Shown piece after piece: positions 49,989-58,783 of a stretch of DNA of 64,000 bases. Made by a program: the position numbers and the translations under genes. This DNA is from an uncultured Oscillospiraceae bacterium (lineage in GTDB: Bacteria > Bacillota > Clostridia > Oscillospirales > Oscillospiraceae). Each line of letters opens with the position of its first letter. Positions within the stretch are counted from its first letter, which is position 1. The notes below the pieces were generated by a model. That model had not been told where the DNA came from. It saw only the letters and a list, made by a program, of their open reading frames with translations, and did not search any database. The stretch spans positions 5,504-69,503 of the forward strand of contig CAKTKU010000010.1 in assembly GCA_934572335.1 (NCBI GenBank), in the 5' to 3' direction.

Positions 49989-51467
49989 ATGTACTATCAG
50001 AGCACCAGAAGCAGCCACACCGCAAACTCACTTGAGGCCGTGATAAGCGGCATCGCGCCGGACGGCGGGCTGTATGTTGACCCGGATATCGCCGCGCGGC
50101 CATTTGACTGGCGGCGCTGCCTCCCACTGGATGAGTTCGGCATGGCGGAAATGCTGCTGTCACACCTGCTGCCCGACTTTGAGAATATGAGTACGCTTGT
50201 GGAGCGCGCGTACCGCGGCAGGTTTGAAAACGAGCGCCTTTCGCCGCTCGCGCGCGCGGGCGACGCGTGGGTGCTTGAGCTTTTCCGCGGCCCGACGAGC
50301 GCCTTCAAGGACGTGGCGCTATCCATGCTGCCCCAGCTTATCACCAAGGCGCGCGAACAGCTCGGCATTACCGAGCGCATCGTCATCCTCACCGCCACGT
50401 CCGGCGACACGGGCAAGGCCGCGCTGGAGGGCTTCCACGATGTGCCGGGGACCGGCATCGCGGTCTTTTACCCCGACGGCGGTGTCTCCGCCGTGCAGCG
50501 CGCGCAGATGGTCACTCAGCGCGGCGACAACGTCCATGTTACCGCGGTGCGCGGCAATTTTGACGACTGCCAGCGCGGCGTGAAGGAGGCGTTCCGCGAT
50601 GTGGACGCGGCGGAGTACGGCATGCGTCTCAGCTCCGCGAACTCCATCAACATCGGCCGTCTCGCGCCGCAGCTTATATATTATTTCTCCGCCTATGCCC
50701 AGCTTGTCTCCGCGGGCAATATTGCCGTGGGCGATCCTGTCGACTTCATCGTCCCGACCGGCAACTTCGGCGATATACTCGCGGGGCTGTACGCAAAGCT
50801 TCTGGGTCTGCCCGTGGGGCGGCTCGTGTGTGCGTCGAACGTCAACAATGTCCTCTGCGACTTTATCTGCACCGGCAGATACGACGCGCGGCGCGAGTTC
50901 ATGCGCACATCCTCCCCGTCGATGGATATTCTCGTCTCCTCCAACCTTGAGCGTCTTCTGTTCCTCGCCTCCGGCGGCGATACCGATGCTGTGAGCGGCT
51001 GGATGTCCGCCCTCTCCAAGGACGGCGTATATGAGGTCGACCCCGCGGCGCATGAGCACATACACGGCTGGTTCTCCGCCGGGTATGCCGACGAGGGCGC
51101 GACGCGGCGCACCATCGCCCGCGTGTGGGCGGAGTGTACGTATCTGTGCGACCCGCACACCGCCGTCGCCATGTCTGTGCTCGACGATTACCGCCACAGC
51201 GCGGATTACAGCGGCGCGCCCTGCGTCGTATTGTCCACGGCCTCCCCGTTCAAGTTCCCCGCCGTCGTGCTTGACGCTATCACCGGCGGCGCGGAGGGCG
51301 ATGAGTTTGCGCAGATGGAGGCTCTGTCGGAGCTGTCCGGGTTGCCGATACCGAAGAACCTCGCCTCTCTCCGCTCCCTGCCGGAGCTGCACCACGCCGT
51401 GGTCGACCGCGGCGGCATCACCCCCGCCGTGCGTGATATTCTCTCCGAGGAGGCAAAAAGAGCATGA
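49989..51467 (+). CDS. thrC: Threonine synthase
   Basis: 492 residues. The N-terminal YYQSTRSSHTANSLEAVISG, the PLP-lysine segment GPTSAFKDVALSMLPQL, TATSGDTGKAALEG, SANSINIGRLAPQ and IVPTGNFGDILAG are diagnostic. Converts O-phosphohomoserine to threonine with PLP. GGAGG lies about 13 nt before the ATG at 49989, a little far. Stop overlaps thrB start (ATGA). Confidence 0.96.
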   Translation: MYYQSTRSSHTANSLEAVISGIAPDGGLYVDPDIAARPFDWRRCLPLDEFGMAEMLLSHLLPDFENMSTLVERAYRGRFENERLSPLARAGDAWVLELFRGPTSAFKDVALSMLPQLITKAREQLGITERIVILTATSGDTGKAALEGFHDVPGTGIAVFYPDGGVSAVQRAQMVTQRGDNVHVTAVRGNFDDCQRGVKEAFRDVDAAEYGMRLSSANSINIGRLAPQLIYYFSAYAQLVSAGNIAVGDPVDFIVPTGNFGDILAGLYAKLLGLPVGRLVCASNVNNVLCDFICTGRYDARREFMRTSSPSMDILVSSNLERLLFLASGGDTDAVSGWMSALSKDGVYEVDPAAHEHIHGWFSAGYADEGATRRTIARVWAECTYLCDPHTAVAMSVLDDYRHSADYSGAPCVVLSTASPFKFPAVVLDAITGGAEGDEFAQMEALSELSGLPIPKNLASLRSLPELHHAVVDRGGITPAVRDILSEEAKRA

Positions 51468-52342
51468 AAATACTTGTCCCTGCCAGTTCCGCCAATCTTG
51501 GTCCGGGCTTTGACTGCTTCGGCGTGGCGTGGAAGCTCTATAACGAGCTGGAGTTCATCCGCGGCGGCGACGGGCTTGTTGTCAATGGCTGCGTGGAAAA
51601 ATACTGCAATGAGGATAACCTCGCTTACCGTGCCTATAGGGCAGTGCTTGAGCGCTATCAGCTTGCGCCGGAGCCGCTGACGATCAACTTCCTGCGCTGT
51701 GATATTCCCATCTCGCGCGGGCTCGGCTCATCGTCGGCGCTGCTCGTCGGCGGCGTAATGGCGGCGAACGCCATTCATAAGCTCAGCATGAGCCGGGATG
51801 AGCTGCTCTCCGTCGCGACGGCGCTTGAGGGGCACCCCGACAATGTCGCCCCGGCGCTCTTCGGCGGGCTGACCGCCTCCGCGGTCGAGGCGGGCATTCC
51901 CCTCTCCGTGCACTATCCACTCTCCCCCAAGCTGCACTTCACGGCGCTCATCCCGCCGTTTGAGCTGTCCACCGCGCTTTCGCGCGGCGTTCTGCCGCAC
52001 GATGTGCCGCGCGCGGACGCGATATTCAACGTCTCCCGTGCGGCGCTGCTGCTGAGCGCGCTGGGCAGTGGGGACATTGCACTGCTGCGCGCCGCAATGG
52101 CAGATCGTCTGCATGAGCCTTACCGCCGCGCGCTCATTGATGGGTATGACACCGCGCGCGGCCTTGCGTACAAGCACGGCGCGGAGGCGATGTGCATCTC
52201 CGGCGCGGGGTCGACGCTGCTGTGCGTCGCGGCTCACCCGACCCTTGCTGGGGATATTTCCGCCGACCTTGCGGCGCATCTGCCCGGCTGGCGCGCCGTG
52301 ACGCTTCTGCCGGAGCTTGAGGGCGCACACGTGGAGGAATAA
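51464..52342 (+). CDS. thrB: Homoserine kinase
   Basis: 292 residues, GHMP kinase: PASSANLGPGFDCFGVA at the N-terminus, the ATP loop PISRGLGSSSALLVGG and the C-terminal CISGAGSTLLCV. Phosphorylates homoserine, giving the substrate of ThrC. With lysC, asd, hom and thrC this completes the aspartate-to-threonine route inside 6.5 kb. Confidence 0.96.
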   Translation: MKILVPASSANLGPGFDCFGVAWKLYNELEFIRGGDGLVVNGCVEKYCNEDNLAYRAYRAVLERYQLAPEPLTINFLRCDIPISRGLGSSSALLVGGVMAANAIHKLSMSRDELLSVATALEGHPDNVAPALFGGLTASAVEAGIPLSVHYPLSPKLHFTALIPPFELSTALSRGVLPHDVPRADAIFNVSRAALLLSALGSGDIALLRAAMADRLHEPYRRALIDGYDTARGLAYKHGAEAMCISGAGSTLLCVAAHPTLAGDISADLAAHLPGWRAVTLLPELEGAHVEE

Positions 52343-52362
52343 CGCCCCCATATAACGGAAAT

Positions 52363-52392
52363 TGCCCGCCTGTGCGTCTGCACAGGCGGGCA
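52363..52392. terminator. Terminator after thrB
   Basis: Perfect 13-bp stem TGCCCGCCTGTGC / GCACAGGCGGGCA with a GTCT loop; only short T-rich flanks, between convergent genes. Confidence 0.7.
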
Positions 52393-52412
52393 TAGTTATG
52401 TCATAAGATGTT

Positions 52413-53372
52413 TTACTTTTTGTACCCCGTCGTAAAGTCGACGATGTTCATCAGCTCCTCGCCGCGCATGAAGCGCCCGAGATTTTCCGCCGCGATGTCG
52501 ACGATGCGCTCGAAGGTGTACGGCAGGTGGTAGTACCCCGAGACGTGCGGCGTTATCACGAGGTTGTCGAGCGACCACAGCGGGCTGTCCGGCGGCAGAG
52601 GCTCCACCTCGCTCACGTCTATCGCGGCGGAGGCAATCTTGCCGTTCTTCACTGCGTCATAGAGCACGCTGTTCTCCACGGACGCGCCGCGCCCGCAGTT
52701 GATGAATATCGCGCTCGGCTTCATGAGGTCGAAGCGCTCCGCGGTGTAGAGATGCGTCGTGGCGGGGGTGCCGGGCAGCACGGAGAACACCACATCCGCG
52801 CGCGGCAGCACTTCGTCCAGCTTCTCCATTGTGTACAGCTCATCCACGCAGTCGGGCTTTGCGCTCGCGCGGCGCTTTACGCCGATGACGCGCGCGCCCA
52901 GCGCCTTCACGATCGCGGCAAAGTGGCAGCCGATGTCCCCCAGACCGACGATGACCACCGTCGCGTCCGTGATGGATGTGACTGTCCCGAAGTCCGTCCA
53001 CTCGTGCTTTCCCTGCGCGTCGCGGTAAAGGTGTAGCTTTTTCTGCAGCATGAACAGCATCGCCGCGCCATGCTCCGCCACCGCCTTGCTGTAAGCGCCC
53101 GTGGAGTTGGTGAGCTTCGTCTTAGGTGCGAGCACGCCGGGCTTGACATATCTGTCCGCGCCCGCGATATTCAGCTGCAAAAGCTCAAGATTCTCCGATG
53201 CGTTTATAAGCTCCGGCTCCGGCATGCCGAGGATTATGTTCGCCGCGGCGACATTCTCCGCCGTCGCGCCGTGCTCGCCGACATACACAAAGCTGCACTC
53301 CGCGCCGCCGGCGCGCTCCAGCTTCTCCTTGTGCCGCTGCTCGACCGGCAGCATGCAAAGAACTGTTTTCAT
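52413..53372 (-). CDS. D-2-hydroxyacid dehydrogenase
   Basis: 319 residues. NAD-binding VVIVGLGDIGCHFAA, catalytic Arg in NCGRGASVENS, Glu in DVSEVEPLPPDSPLW and His in ITPHVSGYYH. Interconverts a 2-oxo acid and a D-2-hydroxy acid; the substrate is not evident. 18 bp after the Nudix gene (transcribed first), probably cotranscribed. Confidence 0.9.
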   Translation of the reverse strand: MKTVLCMLPVEQRHKEKLERAGGAECSFVYVGEHGATAENVAAANIILGMPEPELINASENLELLQLNIAGADRYVKPGVLAPKTKLTNSTGAYSKAVAEHGAAMLFMLQKKLHLYRDAQGKHEWTDFGTVTSITDATVVIVGLGDIGCHFAAIVKALGARVIGVKRRASAKPDCVDELYTMEKLDEVLPRADVVFSVLPGTPATTHLYTAERFDLMKPSAIFINCGRGASVENSVLYDAVKNGKIASAAIDVSEVEPLPPDSPLWSLDNLVITPHVSGYYHLPYTFERIVDIAAENLGRFMRGEELMNIVDFTTGYKK

Positions 53373-53390
53373 TGTGTTATCTCCTCCTTG

Positions 53391-53954
53391 TTATACGCCC
53401 AGCAGCCGCGCTGTCTTGAGTATGGCCGCCTGCGTCTTTATGTCCACTATCTCTCCGTCCATGACCTCGCGCACGAGCTGGGCGAGGGGCACGGTCTCGA
53501 TATTCAAAAATTCGTCCTTATCCAGCTTCTGCTCGCCCTCATGCAGTGAGCGCGCGAGGTACATGGTTATGCGCTCGGTGCTGTACGCCACGGCGGAGAA
53601 AAAGTCGCCCATCTCCGTCCACTCGTCGGCGGTCAGACCCGTCTCCTCGTGCAGCTCGCGCTTGGCGGCAGACAGCCTGTCCTCCTCCGGGGAGTCGAGC
53701 TTTCCCGCGGGTATCTCGGTTATCACCATGTCCAGCGGGTAGCGGTACTGCCGCTCGACGACGACCTGACCGTCCTCCGTGACGGGGACGATGCACACCG
53801 CGCCCAGGTGCTTTATATAGTCCCGGCCGCTCTCGTCGCCGTTCGGCAGACGCACGCGGTCATGGAACACATGCAGCAGCGGCCCGTGGTACTTCTCCTC
53901 GCCGGAGATGCGCGCCTCGGCAAGCTGCCGGTACTCTTCTTCGTTTCGTTTCAT
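53391..53954 (-). CDS. Nudix hydrolase (ADP-ribose pyrophosphatase-like)
   Basis: 187 residues. Nudix box at about residues 87-110 with GKLDSPEE, AKRELHEETGL, preceded by VVVERQYRYPLDMVITEIPA, typical of ADP-ribose pyrophosphatases. Hydrolyses ADP-ribose or related sugar nucleotides. The start at 53954 has AAGGA about 11 nt upstream; a frame from 53999 crosses the ribosomal operon terminator. Confidence 0.9.
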   Translation of the reverse strand: MKRNEEEYRQLAEARISGEEKYHGPLLHVFHDRVRLPNGDESGRDYIKHLGAVCIVPVTEDGQVVVERQYRYPLDMVITEIPAGKLDSPEEDRLSAAKRELHEETGLTADEWTEMGDFFSAVAYSTERITMYLARSLHEGEQKLDKDEFLNIETVPLAQLVREVMDGEIVDIKTQAAILKTARLLGV

Positions 53955-53974
53955 AGACTTTTCCGTCCTTTTGA

Positions 53975-54010
53975 AAAAATCGGAAGTGAGAATTTTCACT
54001 TCCGATTTTT
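53975..54010 (-). terminator. Terminator of the S10-spc-alpha operon
   Basis: Perfect 15-bp stem AAAAATCGGAAGTGA and complement with a 6-nt loop, T run in the minus direction, 19 bp after the rplQ stop. Confidence 0.92.
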
Positions 54011-54028
54011 CGTGCGTTATTGGGGTGA

Positions 54029-54370
54029 TTATACGAGCTCGATGACTGCGGTCTCGGCTGCATCGCCGCGGCGAACGCCGACGCGGGTAATGCGGGTGTA
54101 GCCGCCGTTGCGCTCTGCGTACTTGGGCGCGATCTCATCGAAAACCTTCTTGGCGACGTCCTCGCGGGTGATGAACGCGAGCGCCTGACGATAGCTCGCC
54201 AGATCCTTTGCCTTGCCAAGAGTTATCATCTTCTCGGCCATGGGCGCGATCTCCTTGGCGCGGGTGACAGTGGTCTCCATACGGCCGAGGTCAAGGAAAT
54301 CCGTGACCTGCTGGCGGAGCATTGCCATACGGGCAGCAGTCGGCTTGCCGAGCTTTCTAGTTCCGGGCAT
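54029..54370 (-). CDS. rplQ: 50S ribosomal protein L17
   Basis: 113 residues: RKLGKPTAARMAMLRQQVTD, the EIAPMAEKMITLGK helix and RNGGYTRITRVGVRRGDAA. Bacterial-length L17 near the peptide exit. Last gene of the long minus-strand ribosomal operon; a strong terminator follows. Confidence 0.97.
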   Translation of the reverse strand: MPGTRKLGKPTAARMAMLRQQVTDFLDLGRMETTVTRAKEIAPMAEKMITLGKAKDLASYRQALAFITREDVAKKVFDEIAPKYAERNGGYTRITRVGVRRGDAAETAVIELV

Positions 54371-54396
54371 AATTGCAATTCCTCCTTCTTGAGAGC

Positions 54397-55353
54397 TTAC
54401 TGTTTGTTGTCGTCATCGTCAGCAAGCGTCAGACCCATCATGGTGAGCTTATGCTCGACCTCTTCAAGGGACTTGCGGCCAAGGTTGCGCACCTTGATCA
54501 TCTCGTCCTGGGTCTTGCTTACGAGATCTTCGACAGTATTGATATTTGCGCGTTTGAGGCAGTTAAAGCTTCTGACACTGAGATCCAGCTCTTCGATGGT
54601 CATCTTGAGCATGGTGTCGGGCTCCTTCTCGACCTTCTCCACAACGGTGGGGTTATTGGAGATGGTGTCAGACAGGTCAGTGAAGAGCGTGAAGTGATCG
54701 CAGAGTATTTTTGCACCCAGCGATACCGCGTCACGGGCGGTCATAGTCTTGTCTGTCCACACCTCGATCGTCAGCTTGTCAAAGTCCGTCTGATTGCCCA
54801 CACGGGTGTTCTCGACGGTGTAGTTGACCTTGAGGACGGGGGTGTATATGGAGTCGACAGGAATAGTGCCGATGGGCATCTGGGGGTTCTTGTTCTTCTC
54901 CGCCGAGACATAGCCTCTGCCGTGGTCGAGGACGAGCTCCATATTCAGCGCGCCGTCCGGACCGAGAGTGGCAATAGGCTGTTCGGGGTTGAGGATCTCC
55001 ACTTCCGCGTCCGCCTTGATGTCGCCGGCGGTGACAACGCCCTCGCCGGAGGCCTCGATGTAGACGGTCTTGGGTCCGGTGCTGTGGAGGCGGGCGATAA
55101 TGCTCTTGACGTTGAGCACTATCTCCGTCACATCCTCCTTGACGCCGGGGATGGTGGAGAACTCATGCTGCACACCGGCGATCTTGATGCTGGTGCAGGC
55201 AGTGCCGGGGAGAGAAGAAAGGAGTACCCTGCGAAGAGAGTTACCAAGTGTTGTGCCGTAGCCACGCTCCAACGGTTCGATAATATACTTGCCGTAGGAA
55301 CTCTCGGTGGGAGTCTCGATGCACTCGATGCGCGGCTTTTTGATTTCGATCAT
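54397..55353 (-). CDS. rpoA: RNA polymerase subunit alpha
   Basis: 318 residues. N-terminal assembly domain (IEPLERGYGTTLGNSLRRVL, SIKIAGVQHEFSTI) and C-terminal DNA-binding domain (LDLSVRSFNCLKRANI, VRNLGRKSLEEV). The start at 55353 fits the family; AGGAGG lies about 13 nt upstream. Between rpsD and rplQ as usual. Confidence 0.97.
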   Translation of the reverse strand: MIEIKKPRIECIETPTESSYGKYIIEPLERGYGTTLGNSLRRVLLSSLPGTACTSIKIAGVQHEFSTIPGVKEDVTEIVLNVKSIIARLHSTGPKTVYIEASGEGVVTAGDIKADAEVEILNPEQPIATLGPDGALNMELVLDHGRGYVSAEKNKNPQMPIGTIPVDSIYTPVLKVNYTVENTRVGNQTDFDKLTIEVWTDKTMTARDAVSLGAKILCDHFTLFTDLSDTISNNPTVVEKVEKEPDTMLKMTIEELDLSVRSFNCLKRANINTVEDLVSKTQDEMIKVRNLGRKSLEEVEHKLTMMGLTLADDDDNKQ

Positions 55354-55433
55354 ATTGTTATATAACCCTCCTTTTAAGTCTAGCGCCGGGCGGCGCTGCA
55401 ATGAATCAGCTTACCAATTTGAGGGTGTCTTTA

Positions 55434-56042
55434 TTACTTGGAGTACAACTCGACGATAAGATGCTCTTCGATGGGCATATCAATGTCATCACGCGCAGGA
55501 ACTGCAACGATCTTTGCCGTCAGATTGTTCTTGTCATACTCGATCCACTTGGGAGCGGCGCGGAAAGCGTTATCCTCAATGTTATCCTTTATCTTCTGCA
55601 TGCTCTTGCCCTTCTCGGTCAGGGAGATGACCATGCCGGGCTTGACCTGGAAGCTGGGAATATTGACCTTGCGGCCGTTGACCGTGACGTGACCGTGGTT
55701 GACGAGCTGGCGCGCCTCGCGGCGGGTCATGCCGAAGCCAAGTCTGAACACCACGTTGTCAAGGCGCTGCTCGAGGATGGCGAGGAGGTTTTCACCGGTG
55801 ATGCCGGGCATTTTCTCGGCTCTCTCGTAGTAGAGACGGAACTGCTTCTCCAGCACGCCGTAGATGAACTTGACCTTCTGCTTCTCATTGAGCTGCATGC
55901 CGTACTCGCTCTGCTTTTTACGGACCTGAGCCTTGGGATTGCGGATGGTGTCGATCTTGCTCTTGCCGGTGTAGCCCAGGGAAGCCGGGGTAACGCCGAG
56001 AGCCTTCGCACGCTTAACAACAGGCTGTGTATTCTTTGCCAT
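55434..56042 (-). CDS. rpsD: 30S ribosomal protein S4
   Basis: 202 residues. S4 RNA-binding domain (LEQRLDNVVFRLGFGMTRRE, ARQLVNHGHVTVNG). The N-terminus lacks the four zinc-binding cysteines, so this is the zinc-independent type. In many bacteria S4 represses the alpha operon. Confidence 0.96.
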   Translation of the reverse strand: MAKNTQPVVKRAKALGVTPASLGYTGKSKIDTIRNPKAQVRKKQSEYGMQLNEKQKVKFIYGVLEKQFRLYYERAEKMPGITGENLLAILEQRLDNVVFRLGFGMTRREARQLVNHGHVTVNGRKVNIPSFQVKPGMVISLTEKGKSMQKIKDNIEDNAFRAAPKWIEYDKNNLTAKIVAVPARDDIDMPIEEHLIVELYSK

Positions 56043-56061
56043 TATCTGTACCCTCCTTCAA

Positions 56062-56463
56062 TTAGACGCGGCGACGTTTCGGAGGACGGCAGCCATTGTG
56101 GGGGATGGGGGTAACGTCCTTGATCATCGTCACTTCGAGACCGGCGGTCTGCAGGGCGCGGATAGCAGCCTCACGACCCGAGCCGGGACCCTTGACAAAC
56201 ACTTCGACGGTCTTGAGGCCGTGCTCCATCGCTGCCTTTGCAGCGGTCTCAGCGGCGGTCTGAGCGGCGAAGGGGGTAGACTTCTTGCTGCCACGGAAAC
56301 CGAGCCCACCGGCGGATGCCCAGGAGATCGCGTTGCCCTGAGTGTCGGTGATGGTGACCATGGTGTTGTTGAAAGAAGAGCTGATATGAACCTGACCCTT
56401 TTCAATGTTCTTGCGCTCTCTTCTGCGGGTTCTGACTTTCTTCTTTGCGTTGTTAGCAGCCAT
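56062..56463 (-). CDS. rpsK: 30S ribosomal protein S11
   Basis: 133 residues: VHISSSFNNTMVTITDTQGN, WASAGGLGFRGSKKSTPFAA and the C-terminal IPHNGCRPPKRRRV. Platform protein of the 30S subunit. 15 bp after rpsM. Confidence 0.97.
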   Translation of the reverse strand: MAANNAKKKVRTRRRERKNIEKGQVHISSSFNNTMVTITDTQGNAISWASAGGLGFRGSKKSTPFAAQTAAETAAKAAMEHGLKTVEVFVKGPGSGREAAIRALQTAGLEVTMIKDVTPIPHNGCRPPKRRRV

Positions 56464-56478
56464 AATTCATATCCCTCC

Positions 56479-56847
56479 TTACTTCTTCTTATTTGCGATG
56501 GTGCGTTTCGGACCCTTACGGGTACGAGCGTTGGTCTTGCTTCTCTGTCCGCGAACGGGCAGGCCGCGGCGATGACGCATGCCGCGATAGCAGCCAATCT
56601 CGGTCAGGCGCTTGATGTCGAGCGCGGTCTGGCGGCGCAGGTCGCCCTCCACGATGTAGTGGTGGTCGATGCACTCACGCAGCTTGGCTTCTTCCTCTTC
56701 GGTGAGGTCCTTGACTCTGGTGTCGGGGTTGATACCGGTTGCTTCGAGAATCTTCTTTGCGCTGGTTCTGCCGATACCGTAGACATAAGTGAGACCGATC
56801 TCTATTCTCTTGTCCTTGGGCAGGTCAACGCCGGCTATACGTGCCAT
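56479..56847 (-). CDS. rpsM: 30S ribosomal protein S13
   Basis: 122 residues: MARIAGVDLPKDKRIEIGLT, YGIGRTSAKKIL, and the basic tail GLPVRGQRSKTNARTRKGPK. Contacts 16S rRNA in the head and the P-site tRNA. Preceded by a 155-nt gap after rpmJ with folded structure. Confidence 0.97.
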   Translation of the reverse strand: MARIAGVDLPKDKRIEIGLTYVYGIGRTSAKKILEATGINPDTRVKDLTEEEEAKLRECIDHHYIVEGDLRRQTALDIKRLTEIGCYRGMRHRRGLPVRGQRSKTNARTRKGPKRTIANKKK

Positions 56848-57002
56848 ATTATACGATCATCCTTTCGATAATTGTTTCCGCATTCATAAGAAGCGGGGAC
56901 TTGTTCCCGCCGGAGGGAGTCCCTGTTCCATGCGGGTTTTTTTATTAGGACAGGTTTTAACCTTGTCTTTTGGTTTTATGCGCTTTCGCGCTGTCTGTGA
57001 GC
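56848..57002 (-). other. Structured rpmJ-rpsM intergenic region
   Basis: 155 nt without a gene, long for this operon. It holds an A-rich hairpin (GACAAGGTT / AACCTGTC near 56954-56972) and a stem GGGACT / AGTCCC (56896-56901, 56918-56923) enclosing CCC/GGG pairs, shortly before the rpsM RBS. Possible ribosomal protein leader; no family assigned. Confidence 0.4.
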
Positions 57003-57116
57003 TTAACCCTGACGCTGCTTGTGCTTGGGGTTCTCGCAGATGACCATGACTTTACCCTTGCGCTTGATTATTTTGCACTTTTCGCACATGGGCTTCACGG
57101 AAGGTCTAACTTTCAT
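57003..57116 (-). CDS. rpmJ: 50S ribosomal protein L36
   Basis: 37 residues: MKVRPSVKPMCEKCKIIKRK, then VMVICENPKHKQRQG. The zinc-binding C-x2-C-x12-C-x4-H pattern is intact, so this is the zinc-type L36. GGAGG precedes the ATG at 57116. Confidence 0.97.
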   Translation of the reverse strand: MKVRPSVKPMCEKCKIIKRKGKVMVICENPKHKQRQG

Positions 57117-57127
57117 TATAATACCTC

Positions 57128-57346
57128 CTACTTACTTCTCCACGTGATCCTGCCGCGGGTGACGTCGTAGGGCGACATCTGCACCGTGACCTTATCGCCG
57201 GGAAGTATTCTGATAAAGTTCATCCTGAGCTTGCCGGATATATGCGCCAGTATGATGTGACCGTTGCCGATATCCACCTGGAACATGGTATTGGGCAGGG
57301 ATTCAACGACCGTGCCCTCGAGTTCTATTACATCGTCTTTTGCCAA
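57128..57346 (-). CDS. infA: Translation initiation factor IF-1
   Basis: 72 residues, TTG start at 57346 with GGAGG 8 nt upstream. OB-fold: KDDVIELEGTVVESLPNTMF, GHIILAHISGKLRMNFIRIL, GDKVTVQMSPYDVTRGRI. Binds the 30S A site during initiation. The rare TTG start is notable for an essential highly expressed factor. Confidence 0.97.
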   Translation of the reverse strand: MAKDDVIELEGTVVESLPNTMFQVDIGNGHIILAHISGKLRMNFIRILPGDKVTVQMSPYDVTRGRITWRSK

Positions 57347-57370
57347 AGTAAATTTCCTCCAAAGTCGGTT

Positions 57371-58138
57371 TTAAATGTCCTCTGCCATCGTGAGTATCTC
57401 CGCCTCGCCGTCGGTGATTGCGATGGTATTCTCGTAGTGCGCGGACAGCGTGCCGTCAGCCGTGACGACTGTCCAGTCGTTGTCGAGCACCTCGACGTCA
57501 TACCCGCCGATGTTGACCATCGGCTCAATGGCGATCGTCATGCCCTTTACAAGTCTGGGGTCGGGGTGGCGGTGTGCGCGGTAGTTGGGGACCTCGGGCG
57601 CTTCGTGCATCACATGCCCGACGCCGTGCCCGACATAGTCGCGGACAACTGAGTAGCCGTGGCTCTCCACATAGTCCTGTATCGCCGCTCCGATGTCGGA
57701 GACGCGGTAGCCCACCTTCGCGAATTTCAGACCCTCGAAAAAGCCCTGACGGGTCACTTCTATGAGCCGCCGCGCCTCTTCGCTGATCTCGCCGCAGGGG
57801 TAGGTGCCCGCGCAGTCTCCCACGAAGCCCTTGTACGTCGCGCCCACATCGACGGACACTATGTCGCCGTTGTGGATGACGCGCTTGCCGGGAATACCAT
57901 GTATGATCTCATCGTTGACGGATACGCAGGCGCTGGCGGGGAACCCGCCGTAACCCAGAAAGGTCGGCACTGCGCCGGATTTCACAATGAACTCATGCAC
58001 ACATTTGTTTATCTGCTTGGTGGTCACACCGGCGGCGATCGCCTGGCGCGCGATACTGCGCGCGCCGGCGGTGATCTTTCCGGCCTGACGCATCAGCTCG
58101 ATCTCGTGCGGGGATTTAATATATATTCTGTCTGACAT
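57371..58138 (-). CDS. map: Methionine aminopeptidase, type I
   Basis: 255 residues. Metal ligands are in SVDVGATYKGFVGDCAGT (two Asp), GHGVGHVMHE (His), IAIEPMV (Glu) and AHYENTIAI (Glu). Removes the N-terminal Met of new proteins. Start at 58138, one base after the adk stop; the frame continuing to 58270 is not family-like. Confidence 0.96.
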   Translation of the reverse strand: MSDRIYIKSPHEIELMRQAGKITAGARSIARQAIAAGVTTKQINKCVHEFIVKSGAVPTFLGYGGFPASACVSVNDEIIHGIPGKRVIHNGDIVSVDVGATYKGFVGDCAGTYPCGEISEEARRLIEVTRQGFFEGLKFAKVGYRVSDIGAAIQDYVESHGYSVVRDYVGHGVGHVMHEAPEVPNYRAHRHPDPRLVKGMTIAIEPMVNIGGYDVEVLDNDWTVVTADGTLSAHYENTIAITDGEAEILTMAEDI

Positions 58139-58139
58139 A

Positions 58140-58772
58140 TCAAAGCCCCAGTTTCTCTCTGATTGCTGCCGTTGTGGCCTCAATGCTCGGCTGATTCTCC
58201 ACAGTCTTGAGAACGCCCCTCGCTTCGTAGAAGGCCTTGAGCGGCTCCGTATCCCTGTGGTAGGTCTCAAGGCGGGCTCTCACGGTCTCCGCCGCGTCAT
58301 CCTTGCGGATGTTCAGCTCCCCTCCGCAGAAGTCGCACACGCCCTCCGCCTTCGGCGGGTTGGACACGACATGGAAGGTTGCGCTGCAATCGCGGCAGGT
58401 GCGGCGGCCGGACATGCGGTGGACAATGGTCTCGTCCGCGATCTCTATCGAGAGCGCGCAGTCGATCGCAATGCCCATCTGCTCCATTGCCTCCGCCTGC
58501 GGGATCGTGCGGGGAACGCCGTCGAGGATATAGCCCCCGGCGCAGTCGGGCTGGGCAAGGCGCTCCTTGATGATGGCGATTATCACCTCATCCGGGACGA
58601 GCTTGCCGGCGTTGATGAACGCCTCTGCCTTGAGTCCCACGGGCGTGCCATCCTTGATGGCAGCCCGCAGGATGTTGCCTGTGGAAATTGTAGGTACGTT
58701 AAGGATCTTGCTCAAAATCTCTGCCTGAGTACCTTTACCGGCGCCGGGTGCGCCCAAAAGTATAAGCCTCAT
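58140..58772 (-). CDS. adk: Adenylate kinase
   Basis: 210 residues. P-loop GAPGAGKGTQAE, NMP-binding TISTGNILRAA, and a LID with four cysteines (CRDC and CDFC), the zinc-type found in Gram-positives. Balances AMP, ADP and ATP. ATG at 58772 preferred over a GTG two codons upstream because of the position of AGGGG. Confidence 0.96.
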   Translation of the reverse strand: MRLILLGAPGAGKGTQAEILSKILNVPTISTGNILRAAIKDGTPVGLKAEAFINAGKLVPDEVIIAIIKERLAQPDCAGGYILDGVPRTIPQAEAMEQMGIAIDCALSIEIADETIVHRMSGRRTCRDCSATFHVVSNPPKAEGVCDFCGGELNIRKDDAAETVRARLETYHRDTEPLKAFYEARGVLKTVENQPSIEATTAAIREKLGL

Positions 58773-58783
58773 ATGCACCCCTA

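Noticed and set aside
49377..50000. T-box or leader-peptide attenuator for the threonine genes
   Set aside because: No T-box core sequence, no run of Thr codons in a short leader and no attenuator hairpin could be found.
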